Assembly: GCA_021521415.1 (NCBI GenBank)
Contig: JAIQDT010000169.1
Coordinates: forward strand, 346,001-410,000
DNA: 64,000 nucleotides
Direction: 5' to 3'
Source of the DNA: Bidens hawaiensis
Taxonomy: Eukaryota; Streptophyta; Magnoliopsida; Asterales; Asteraceae
In this document: one piece after another, positions 54,403 through 64,000 of the stretch
How the letters are laid out: each line of letters opens with the position of its first letter
How positions within the stretch are numbered: position 1 is the stretch's first letter
Translations under genes and position numbers: made by a program
The notes under the pieces: model-generated
Database searches by the model: none
Told to the model about the DNA's origin: nothing
The model's input: the letters and a program-made list of their open reading frames with translations, nothing else

Positions 54403-56059
54403 TGATATGGTGGTGAAGTCCAAGAAAGCTGAGGATCACCTCCAGGATCTCAAGACAGCATTTGATATCCTCGACAAATATAACATGCAGCTGAATCCTG
54501 CAAAGTGCCATTTCGGAGTGAAAGGTGGCAAATTCTTGGAATACATGGTCACCAAAAGGGGAATAGAGGCGAGTCTAGAGCAGATACAAGCTATCCTGAA
54601 TCTGAAATCCCCAGCATCAGTCAAAGATGTTCAAAGGCTAACTGGCAGAATAGCGGCACTCAACAAATTCATATCCAAATCCTCAGAAAAGTGCAAAGAA
54701 TTTTATGATATCCTGAGGAAAAACAAAAGGTTTGAGTGGACCAGTAAGAATGAGGAAGCTTTAATTTCCTTAAAATCTTATCTTTCCTCTGCACCTCTGC
54801 TGGTAAAACCCGAAGAAGGTGAACCTCTATCTCTATATCTAGCTGAATCAAATAATGCTGTTAGTGCAGTTTTAGCCAAGGATCTCGAAGGTCAACAGCA
54901 TCCCATCTATTATGTAAGTAAAAGTCTATTAGATGCTGAAACCATGTATTCTTATCTTGAGAAATTAATTTTAGCACTTATGATGGCATCTACTAAACTT
55001 AGACATTATTTTGAAACTCACCCTATTCTTGTTAAAACTAATTACCCTATTAAGATTGTTTTAAGAAAACCAGAAATGTCAGGTAGGATGGCAAAATGGG
55101 CTGTAAAGCTGAGTGCATATGATATAGCATATGAACCTAGGACTGCCATCAAATCCCAGGCATTAGCAGACTTTGTGGCTGATTTCACCAGTGAACTTAA
55201 GGAAGAAGCAGACTTGGAAGTCCAACAACTGGAAGAAACCAAAGATAAGTGGACTCTATACACTGATGGTGCTTCAAATGTTAGAGGAACAGGTCTCGGG
55301 ATCCTGCTGAAATCGCCACAGGGGGACATTATACCTCAATCCATATACTGCGGATTCCAAGCCACAAACAATGAGGCAGAATATGAAGCTTTGATAGCAG
55401 GATTACAACTAGCAATCGACATGAAAATCAGGTTTATTCAAGTACATGTTGATTCATTATTATTAAGTAATCATTTTAATGGTTCATATACTGTTAGAGG
55501 AGAAAAACTAATGAAATATTTAGAGCTAGTAAAAAAACTAGCAAAATGTTTCAAAATGTTTGATATTTCACAGGTACCTAGAGAAGAGAACGTTGAAGCA
55601 GATGCCCTAGCATACTTAGCTTCATCCTTCATAATACCGGAAGGTGTCAAGATTCCTATCATACATATCCTGAGCCCAGCAATAGAAGAACAAGGTGTCA
55701 ATGAAATATCAGAGGACAATGAAGATATGAGGATCGAGAACCCTGAGGATAATGAAAATTCCTGGATTATCCCAATCAGAAGATATATTCAGGATGGAGT
55801 TATCCCTAAAGATGAAAACCCAAGAGCTTTTCGCACAAAGGTAATCTCATATGCTATAATGAATGATATATTATACAGAAAATCTCTTGCACGACCATAC
55901 CTTAGGTGTTTGGAGAAGACGGAAGTTCAAGAAGTTCATCAGGATATACACGAAGGAGACTGTGGGAATCACACTGGGGGCAGGGCACTATTCTCCAAAA
56001 TCCTGAGAACAGGATACTTCTGGCCAACGATAAAGAGGGATGTTATGAATTATTCTTAG
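54386..56059 (+). pseudogene. Tat RT C-terminus, RNase H, archaeal-type RNase H, integrase N-terminus
   Basis: Begins at the catalytic EVYIDDMVVKS. Connection and first RNase H follow (LYLAESNNAVSAVL, MYSYLEKLILAL). From about residue 285 a second RNase H of archaeal/plant type: LYTDGASNVRGTGLG, NNEAEYEALIAGL, HVDSLLLSNHFNG, NVEADALAYLAS, with its Asp-Glu-Asp-Asp residues in place. Then an integrase zinc-binding region (HQDIHEGDCGNHTGG...GYFWPTI). The frame stops at 56057-56059, just before [10 protein letters not shown]. Confidence 0.9.
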
Positions 56060-56991
56060 AAATGTGATGCATGCCAGAGACATAGCAACATTGTCCACCA
56101 GCCAGCCGAACCACTGTATCCTATTATATCCCCTTGGCCTTTCATGAAGTGGGGTATGGATATCGTGGGAAAGCTACCACAAGCTCCGGGAGGAAAAGTC
56201 TTTATGCTGGCAATGACAGACTATTTCTCGAAGTGGATCGAGGCTGAATCTTTTGTTCAAGTCAGAGAGAAAGAAGTTATCTCATTATCAAGCGCAATAT
56301 CCTGACAAGATTTGGAATCCCAGCAGAGATAGTGTGTGACAATGGCTCACAGTTCATCGGCAAGAGAACAACTAACTTCTGTGCCAGTTGGGGAATCAAA
56401 ATGATCACTTCAACACCTGTTCATCCTCAGGCTAATGGACAAGCCGAGTCAAGTAACAAAATCATTATCAATAACCTGAATAAGTTAGGGTCTAAGAAAG
56501 GAAAGTGGGCCGAGGAACTACCCTTTGTTCTTTGGGCAGACAGGACCGCTTCAAAGAATGCTACTGGTCAGACTCCTTTCTCATTAGTATTTGGGGCTGA
56601 AGCAGTTATCCCGACAGGGATGGTTATCCCTACAGCTAGAGCCAGTCATCAAAATCCCGAAGATAACACTCAAAGTCTACTTGAAGATCTAGATGCAGTA
56701 GAAGAACTCAGGGATTTAGCAAAGATCAGAATGGCTTCTTATCAGCAGAAGATAGCAAAGTCCTACAACAAGAATATCAGGGTTCGTAGATTTCAAGAAG
56801 GGGATTTGGTTCTCCGAAAAGCCTTTCAGAATACTACAAATCCTGCAGATGGAAAGCTTGCACCAAAATGGGAAGATCCTTACTTGATTGAGTCAGAAGC
56901 AGGAAAGGGGGCATATAGATTGTCTACTTTAGATGGTGACTCACTACCAAGGGCATGGAACGCTATCCACCTCAAAAAATATTTTATGTAA
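56060..56991 (+). pseudogene. Tat integrase core and C-terminus
   Basis: After the stop the register reads [22 protein letters not shown] and [12 protein letters not shown], then shifts near 56290 to IVCDNGSQFIG, HPQANGQAESSNKIIINNL (DDE residues Asp, Asp, Glu present) and the C-terminal GPY/F-like region (GKLAPKWEDPYLIE, AWNAIHLKKYF). It ends at 56991. Confidence 0.88.
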
Positions 56992-57169
56992 GACTTCTAT
57001 CCCAAAGATAATTGCTATCTTGAGGTATGTAACAGTAATGTTAAACAACTAAGGTATGTATTCGAATTTACATTTTTATTCATTTTCAATATTATTATTC
57101 TTTTATCATGGTACTAACTTAAGCATCGGAGGGGTGTTAACAAGGCTAACACCCACCCTTCACTTAGAG

Positions 57170-57665
57170 TTGACTGTTTTGTAGCCTGAAGACATGTGGT
57201 ATCACCACATGGGATGAAGTATATTTGGGCCTTGTCGCCAGTATACTTGGGCCTTGTCACCAGTCTTCTTGGGCATTGTCGCCAGTTAAGGTATTATTTA
57301 AATGCCTTCTAAGGTTTAAGGGGTTTTCACCTCTTCTTAAGATCGCCTGTAGCGCACGTTTATTCGGCCGTAGTTTGAGAGACGGGGCCAGCTCATGAAA
57401 TATAGTGAATTGTTACCTCGTTATCCTCAGCTATTGGTTTGAATCTCAAGTTAACCATTTGCTAAGGTTTAAGGGGTTTTCACCTCTTCTTAAGGGCCTT
57501 GTCGCCAGTTTACTCCTAAGATTTAAGGGGTTTTCACCTCTTCTTAAGGGCCTTTTCGCCAGTTTATTCCTAACGTTTAAGGGGTTTTCACCTCTTCTAA
57601 GGGCCTTGTTGCCAGTTTATTTAGGCCTTGTCGCCAGATTGTTGAGGCCTTGTCGCCAGAATTTA
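57170..57665. repeat. Tandem repeats in the Tat 3' region (GGCCTTGTCGCCAG family)
   Basis: GGGCCTTGTCGCCAGT and TTTAAGGGGTTTTCACCTC alternate: short 27-bp units near 57225-57285, then about three 54-58-bp units at 57462-57620. Tandem arrays downstream of pol are usual in Tat elements. An open frame across the array is a by-product. Confidence 0.85.
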
Positions 57666-58218
57666 TAAAATTATTTTCAGGATAATGTTGATATTGCAAT
57701 CTCATCCCCAGGATTAGAGGAGCATCCTAAACAATGGTCTTATTGCAAAAATAAGGTGGTCTAGACATTATCTAGGTTAATTGATACACGATTCTGGTAT
57801 GATTTCCTATTTGTGAATATTCTATCTTTCGTATTATTTATAAGATAAAGTTTATGAGTTGGTATTGGTTTGTTGAATAAAACTTAAGCTGTTGCTAGGA
57901 AATTTTTCATTTCTAACAAACTTAAATTTTTCTCAAAAACAGAAAAAGGGAAAGGATACCAATATAAGTCATAAAATGTTAAACTAATATTATCATGCAG
58001 GAAAAGATGATTCGGGTTTCACTCCAAACGGAGCCCATCCACCCGAACCATCATATTGTTTCAAAGCAGGAAATAAGAGACGGTTTGGGCTTCGTCCTGA
58101 ACCAGGATCCCTTCACCCAAACCATTATCCTAAGAGTGTTACATTATCCTTACATAACCAAAATGAAAATTCTTTAAAACCACCATCACAAACACATTAA
58201 CACAACCGGAACACCCGG
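57666..58218. other. Tat 3' region between repeats and antisense gene, no gene seen
   Basis: Non-coding and AT-rich. A duplicated phrase (ACCATCATATTGTTTCA against ACCATTATCCTAAG, each after a CCACCCG- or CACCCA-type lead) occurs near 58028-58130. Confidence 0.4.
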
Positions 58219-58219
58219 T

Positions 58220-59900
58220 TCAAACCTTGTCACCTTCATCTTGATCACCCTCCTTCTTCTCTGACTTCTTCACCTCACCAGCTTTGGCTTCCTTCACCTC
58301 CTCGCTAACACCTGCCTCCTTGACCACCTCAGAAGTGCCCGCCACATCATCTTCCTCAATCTTCTCGCCTCTCAGCATCTTCAGCTTCTTCCTCCAAGCC
58401 GCAGAGTTCCAGGAATCCATCGAGTAGCCTTTCGCTTGAACTTCCTCTGACATCTTGAGCATCGACTCCAGGATACTGGTGGCTGCACACTTCTTGGCCT
58501 CTTCAAGGAACTTAGTCTTCTCCAACTCAAATGAGGCTCTGAGATCCGAAATCTCTTTATCCTTCTTTTTGAGCAGCGGTCCTTGATGTCAGCAGCATGC
58601 AGAAGATCGGCAACCTTGACCTCAACCTCTTTCTGAGCCAACTCAGCATCTTGGGATCTCCGACGGTAACCTTCATTTTTCTGTTATCCCCAAATTATCA
58701 TAATTTTTTCTGCAGTTTGCTATTTTCAGGATAAACAAAAGTACTTACTGTTCCAAGAAAGTTGGCAAGAGCTTGCAGCTTCTCCACAGCATCAGTAGTG
58801 CTCATATCGGCAAAGGGCTCAGTCTCGGCTGAAGTAGTAGCTTTCCTCTTCTTCTGTGCAGCACTTTTCTGACGGGTCGTTGGAACTCTCACTATTGGAG
58901 AGGTGGTCTTGGAATGTTCTTGCTTTACCACGGTCCTATCCTCAATGAGGTCTTCCAGGTAGACTAAGTTGAAAGAGGATTTTGGCTTTGGCATCGAGGA
59001 TTTTGGCTTTGGCATCCCTATATAATGGCTTACCAAATTATTCCCAAGAAAGTGAAATCCTAAGAATTCTATAAAAAAACCCAAAGTACTTACCAGAAGA
59101 CATGCTCTCAACGGACTTTGCAGCGGTTACACTTGTTTCTCCCGTTTCTTCTACTAACTAGAACTCTCTATCCTCTGGCGGAACCTTGAACAACACTTTG
59201 AGCCTTCTATTTGTATCCTTCCTATACTTTACCAAATCCTCAAACACAACTGCCAACAAAGAAACCATATTAACACAAAACATTTGCAAAAGAGATTCTA
59301 TCCTAAAGATTTCCTACCCTTGTGAACCCATTTAATAGGCAAGTTCATTCCATCGGGAATAGAGTCACGACGGACAAAACAGAATTTTTTCTTCCAATCA
59401 GGGTCACTAATGGACACCTTGGGAACCATGTAAAGGCGGCTGGATTTGGATTGAAGGCAGTAGCGGAAAGAACCGTGTGTACAGAGGTTATAGGTGGCAG
59501 CTATCTCAGGTATACCAATCGAAAACCCATGGGTTTTATTCAATCGATCTATGGTTTCCAAGACTCTCCACACCATTGGCATGACTTGGGAGTAAGAGAA
59601 TCCGGTGACATCAAAGAACTCCTTAATAAGCGGGGAAAACAGATATGAAAGGCCAATCGAAAAGGGGTAATAGAAAAAGCAAATCCATGTTTTAGAGGAA
59701 AAGTCAGCCTTGACTTTGGGATCATATGGCCTAATAACAGCTTCAGCAGGTAGTAAACCCGAGTCTTTCAGAAATCTAATGTCTAGATCTCTAAAAAGAC
59801 ACTGGTCTTCATCGGTGGCCGGAATGTGTGCTTGATCAACGAAGTCTTCCGAGGTTACGAAGGAGAAAGGATTGGGCGCTCGAGGGGTTCTCTTCCTCAT
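58220..59900 (-). pseudogene. Antisense gene of the Tat element (Transposase_28-like, spliced)
   Basis: Minus strand. Exon 1 from ATG 59900 to about 59300 encodes a region like the 'putative gypsy type transposon' domain: DEDQCLFRDLDIRFLKDSG, FFYYPFSIGLSYLFSPLIKEFF, MPMVWRVLETIDRL, WKKKFCFVRRD. Further exons appear at about 59255-59100 (FEDLVKYRKDTNRRLKVLFKVPPEDREF, then a stop), 59012-58745 (a doubled MPKPKSS, QKKRKATTSAETE) and 58680-58220 (Lys/Glu-rich coiled coil, ending DQDEGDKV, with a frameshift near 58570). Introns are inferred from GT-AG-like borders. Antisense ORFs at this position are known in Tat elements; the function is unknown. Confidence 0.7.
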
Positions 59901-60149
59901 TATCGCTCGGATCGGAAGAAAAATTTCAAGAAATTAAAGAAGACGAGAAAGAGGAACTGACCTGATTGTGAACCGGTGGAGGAATTATTATTTTGAGATT
60001 GGGAAATGATTTGATTATAACCTGGAAGGACGGTTATATGGTCTCCTCAATCCGCGTGCATGTCCTTTCAGTTGGCAGAAGATATTTTACTTTTCGAAAT
60101 TTGAAATTTTTACAGCTGTCACGCGTTATAAGTAAAAATTGGGGGCAAT

Positions 60150-60839
60150 TGTTGGGTGTAGATTTACTATCCTCAGGATGAGCTACGATTCAAGGATTTT
60201 GAGCTATCCTGTCAACGCTAATATTCCGAGGATGATAATTGACTAATTCAATTATCCTGTATTATTTTTATTTGTTTTGCAGATAAGATCATGTGTTAAA
60301 TATGCTAATATGAACATGGACTTACAACGGCTAGTTCTTGAACTTCGTCAAATGGAACGCGGGCAAGCAACAGATTATGGAAGAAATAGTCTAGGGTTTC
60401 CGGATTATTCGGGATAACCGTTGTAACTTTATCTTATATAAACGAGCTGATAATATCACTAGAACACACACCTTCACTTACCTAGCTACTAGCATACTCT
60501 CTAACAATTAGCTTACGATCACTTATCAGCTCCATCATTTGTAACCACCATTTTATTATTAATAAGAGTGACGGTGATAGTTTTCACCGTCCGGGGGTTT
60601 TTTGTACCGGAGATTATCATAATCACGTACCAATTTGACCAAAGATTACGTTGTTAATCTTTGACCGAAGCAATTCAACCAGAGATTACATTGTTAATTT
60701 TTGACCGAGACAAGATTATCATAATCAAGGGTTTTTTCCCTCGTAATCACATCATTGTGTTCAATCATTTTACCATTAAGCACCCCGCCTCACGCACTAA
60801 TTTGATCAAAAGTTAGTTTACTAATTTTTGACCGAAACA
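60150..60839 (+). repeat. 3' LTR of the Tat element
   Basis: 690 bp. It is preceded by a purine tract (AAAAATTGGGGGCAATTG). It differs from the 5' LTR by a GAGCTGATAATATCACTAGA-type insertion near 60448, loss of the long G run and scattered substitutions. Confidence 0.92.
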
Positions 60840-60844
60840 TGTTC

Positions 60845-61268
60845 AATTAAATAATATTTTTTATACTTTTATCATTATCTTTTCTTTCTCTTTCACTCAC
60901 AACCACTTTTAAAAAATATTCAAATATTATACGGTATTAACAGTGAAACCCCAAATTTAACTTTCTAATATAACATTTTATCTCTCATCTACTTATAACC
61001 ACTCGAGCATTCACAACCTATTCCCTAAAAATATGTGGTGGAAATTTGTAAATTATATGGTATCGTTATAAGTGGTTATGAGTAGAGGAGGGAGAAAATG
61101 TTATACAAGAAAGTTAAACATGGGGTTTCACTGTTCACATCGTATAATATTTTAATGTTTTTTAAAAGTGGTTGTGAGTGAAGGAGAGATAAATAATAAT
61201 GATAAAATTATAAAATTGAATTATTTAATTGAAAAGAATAGAGGAATTATAGTGATTTAGTGTAATTA
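60845..61268. mobile_element. Inverted-repeat MITE related to the one at 11512, split by the Tat element
   Basis: AATTAAATAAT at 60845 and CACTCACAACCACTTTTAAA are mirrored by TTTTAAAAGTGGTTGTGAGTG and ATTATTTAATT near 61150-61235. The arms are about 190 bp around a centre near 61050. The TCTCTCTCA sequence left of the Tat insertion (about 50236-50253) continues it, matching TCTCTCTCCATTTCAATTAAATAA at 11573. A Helitron starts at its right side. Confidence 0.7.
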
Positions 61269-64000
61269 TCTTACTAATCTATTAAAGCAATACAATTTTG
61301 TCCACATGTCATCTTTCTAGGCTATTCACATAGGATGCCAAATATACCAATTTCCATTTTTTACAATTTTCACCTAATTAACTCATTAATTTTAGTTACA
61401 AATTTCTTCATAAATTAGAAAACACACGGACTCATTCCCTCTTTTATAACCCGATTTGTTCTTACCCATTCCTTATTCTCATTCCACTAACCCTAATCTC
61501 CAAATCAATTAGCTTCCCTCTTCTTGAAACTGTTTACTTCAATCATTTCTAGAAACCCTAACCTAAAATTTATCCATCACTACCTCTCGAATCGCACTTC
61601 TCCTTCAGATCGATGGACATTCAAATGACTGATTTGTGATTCGCAAGCTTTATTCGGAATCAAAGGTATGCATGCTTATCTGCTAACGACTTAATTTGTT
61701 AATATTGCTTTTAATCATACATAAACCCTAAATTGATTTTACATTTGTAGCGACAATCGCTGCCGATTCAAAGCTTCGGTTCCTAATTTCCAACTCTCAT
61801 TCCCACCCAAAGGTATATTTTATTGTAAACATTTTGACATTTCTTTTGATTATAAAAATTGATTCTATGTTAACCTGTAAAAATATTGTGTTATTATTTA
61901 ATTTGATTATTCAAATATAAAACAAAATCATTGCTTCCTATCTAACCTTATTGTTTTGTAAATTGTGGAGATTCAGTTTGTAATATGCTGATCTAACTGA
62001 AATTGTATAATATATGGTCAGTGTGGCATTGCAAATAACAAATGTACATGCATTATTGACGGAAAGTGTTCTAAAAACTTTCTAAAGAAATTTATGAATT
62101 TACATCCATTGATGGTGATGGTTTTTCAGTATACAAAAAACGAAATGATGGTTGTTTTGTTGAGAAGTCAAGTGTGAAGTTGGATAGTAGAAGCGTTGTG
62201 CCATATAATAAAACACTTTTAAAAAGATATCAAGCACACATCAATGTTGAGTGGTGCAATCAAGTTGGTTCAATAAAATATTTGCTTAAATATATAAATA
62301 AAGGGCATGATAGAGCATCGATTTGTTTTGTACCAACCAAACAAGAAAATCAACATAACGAAAACGTTGATGAAACTAAAGACTACTATAGTTGCAGATA
62401 CATATCTGCATGTGAAGCATCATGGATGATTTTTTCTTATGATATACATTATAGGACTCCATCAGTGATTAGGCTTCCCTTTTATCTACCGGGACAACAA
62501 CACGTTATTTATGAGGCATTTGATGATATTGATGATATATTAGATAAACCTTCGGTGGCTGCTTCAATATTTTCAGAGTGGTTCAAGTGCAATCAAACTT
62601 GTCCAGAAGCACATACTTTGACTTACGTGGAATTTCCTACAAAGTTCGTTTGGAAAGGCGACAAACGTTTTTGGAAACCAAGGAAAAAAGAGTTTTCTAT
62701 TGAAGAATTCATGAAGTTTCTCTTTTTTTTGGTGAAACTTATCATTTAAGAATTTTGTTGAACAAGGTAAAAGTTCCAACAACATTTGTTGAAATTCGAA
62801 CTGTCAACTCTGTCGAATTTCCAACATTTAGAGATGCATGTGGCCTTTTGGATGATGACAATGATTATGTTGAAGCAATTGTAGAAGCAAGTTTTACAGG
62901 TTCTGTTTATTACTTAAGAATCTTATTTTGTACATTATTAATGTCGGAGAGCATGTCTAGACCTGAATTTGTGTGGGAAAGAACGTGGACTTACTTGTCA
63001 GATGGCATTTTATACAATCAACGCATTCTTTTATAGAATCCAGGTATTAAAAATCAAATAATGATACAAGTTGATGTTTTCTAATTTAATATAAAATATT
63101 ACAATTTCTCTTTGTATAACATATTAATTTTAAATTTTCAGGTTTAGAACTTAATGAAGAACAAGTTAGAAACTTGGCATTGTTTGAGATAGAAAAGTTC
63201 ATATTAAGAAATAATCTCAGTCTAAAAACGTTTTCTACCATGCCTTATCCTAATAAAGATTCTATATCTTCTATAAATAATCTTTTACTTAGTGAAGAAC
63301 TAGCTTATGACAAGGTTTTGTTAGCTAAAGAGTTTGAATAATTCTTTTCTTCACTAACTGATGAGCAACATGTTGTATATGAAGAAATCATTGAAACGGT
63401 TGATAAGAATAAAGGAGGGGTATTTTTTGTTTATGGTTATGGTAGCACTGGAAAAACTTATCTTTGGAAGACGTTATATGCATCTATAAGATATCAAGGA
63501 AAAATTGTTTTAAGTTTTGCTTCAAGTGGAATCGCATCACTTTTGCTATCAGGAGGTAGGACTGCACACTCTAGGTTTCACATTCCAATTAATTTGTTTG
63601 AGGATTCATGTTGTTACATAAAGCCAGAAAGCGATCTTGCATGTTTATTAAGAGAAACCTCACTAATAATTTAGGATGAAGCATCGATGGTACATAAGCA
63701 TGGGTTTGAAGCTTTGGACATATCATTAAAAGATATTTTGACACTTGCCTCAGGAGCTTCCTCAGATTTACCATTTGGTGGAAAAGTGATAGTTTTTGGA
63801 GGAGACTTTAGACAAATATTACCAGTGGTCACATGTGGAAGTATACAACAAATTATAGACTCATGTTTAAGTTCTTCTTACATTTGGAGAAACTGCAAAG
63901 TCCTTGAGTTGACCAAAAATCTAAGGTTGACTACCTGAAACGATTCAACTGAAATTCAGCAAACACAGATGTTTGCACAATGGCTTTTGGATATAGGCGA
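61269..64000 (+). mobile_element. Helitron with decayed Rep/helicase gene, continues past the window
   Basis: Starts A then TCTTACTAATCTATTAAAGC at 61269, the same 5' end family as at 13038 and 40740. A 5' UTR-like, C/T-rich leader (61440-61660) with CCCTAA words and intron-like stretches leads into the Rep/helicase gene. The 3' end is not in the window. Confidence 0.75.
62020..64000 (+). pseudogene. Helitron Rep-Pif1 helicase (RepHel), truncated N-terminus, several breaks
   Basis: Visible parts: CGIANNKCTC...CSKNF, a frameshift near 62095, then VVPYNKTLLKRYQAHINVEWCNQ and the two-tyrosine Rep motif YLLKYINKG. A shift in a T run near 62735 precedes LLNKVKVPTTFVEIRTVN. An intron with a TTTTCAG acceptor ends near 63141, followed by GLELNEEQVRNLALFEIE, a TAA near 63339 and the Pif1 helicase: Walker A GYGSTGKT, Walker B LII-stop-DEASM (TAG at 63672-63674) and GGDFRQILPV. 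The upstream Helitron_like_N part with the HUH motif is not seen in the leader. The gene runs off the window. Confidence 0.85.

Larger units (their letters stand above)
50254..60839 (+). mobile_element. Ty3/gypsy Tat-lineage element, 10.6 kb, complete ends
   Basis: LTRs 50254-50932 and 60150-60839 (TGTTGGGTG...CCGAAACA) with a perfect TGTTC target duplication (50249-50253, 60840-60844). Order: LTR, primer site TGGCGCCCACCGTGGGG, gag, protease, RT, RNase H, second archaeal-type RNase H, integrase, a long 3' region with tandem repeats and an antisense gene, LTR. The dual RNase H and antisense ORF are hallmarks of the Tat clade (Retand, Grande, RIRE2). The LTRs differ by several indels and many substitutions, so it is older than the Sirevirus insertion. 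Confidence 0.93.

Noticed and set aside
57405..57668. 87-codon frame with repeated FKGFSPLLKGL
   Set aside because: Translation of the GGCCTTGTCGCCAG minisatellite of the Tat element.
58381..58641. Arg/Ser-rich minus-strand frame of 86 codons as a separate gene
   Set aside because: It overlaps the antisense gene's last exon in another register; the shift near 58570 explains it as part of the same broken gene.

Overview
This is plant nuclear DNA: spliced genes with GT-AG introns, AT-rich intergenic sequence, and nested LTR retrotransposons, LINEs, Helitrons and MITEs. The Sirevirus, Tekay and Tat lineages together with TATCCGAA-type and AACGAAC-type repeats suggest a eudicot, most likely Asteraceae. 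That placement is inference; no search was run. About 80 percent of the window is mobile DNA.

Region 1 (1-11.4 kb) holds the host genes. A decayed copy of the plastid MEP-pathway gene HDR (IspH) runs off the left edge on the minus strand. Beside it is an apparently intact seven-exon Ariadne-type RBR E3 ubiquitin ligase gene, also on the minus strand, whose exons join without a break to 598 codons. Both genes carry the same AACGAAC/TTCGTTTA-rich repeat in an intron, and a MITE sits about 170 bp upstream of the ligase start codon.

Region 2 (13.0-39.7 kb) is one small Helitron of about 1.5 kb, carrying a replication protein A (RPA)-like fragment, inflated to 26.7 kb by insertions inside insertions. 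A MITE splits its 5' terminus. An RTE-type LINE (12-bp target duplication) contains a Tekay/Del chromovirus. A hAT-like element contains a minus-strand solo Tekay-type LTR (TSD GTTTG), which contains a 12.5-kb Sirevirus-type Copia element (TSD ACTTC) with gag, pol and a long third ORF. That Sirevirus and a second copy share a set of short palindromes with fixed 8-bp arms and variable 6-7-nt centres, in the LTR, leader and pol-to-ORF3 spacer.

Region 3 (39.7-50.2 kb) begins with two further Helitron boundaries packed within a few bases of the first. It continues with a Mutator-like foldback element (10-bp TSD) that has swallowed a truncated minus-strand Sirevirus with a 1.28-kb internal duplication, then another Helitron and a small MITE.

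Region 4 (50.25-60.84 kb) is a complete but mutated Ty3/gypsy Tat-lineage element (TSD TGTTC) with dual RNase H domains, 3' tandem repeats and a spliced-looking antisense gene. It sits in an inverted-repeat MITE.

Region 5 (61.27 kb to the end) is a Helitron with a decayed Rep/Pif1 helicase gene that continues past the right edge. Apart from the RBR ligase, every protein-coding region seen carries breaks or is a fragment, so the mobile elements look non-autonomous.
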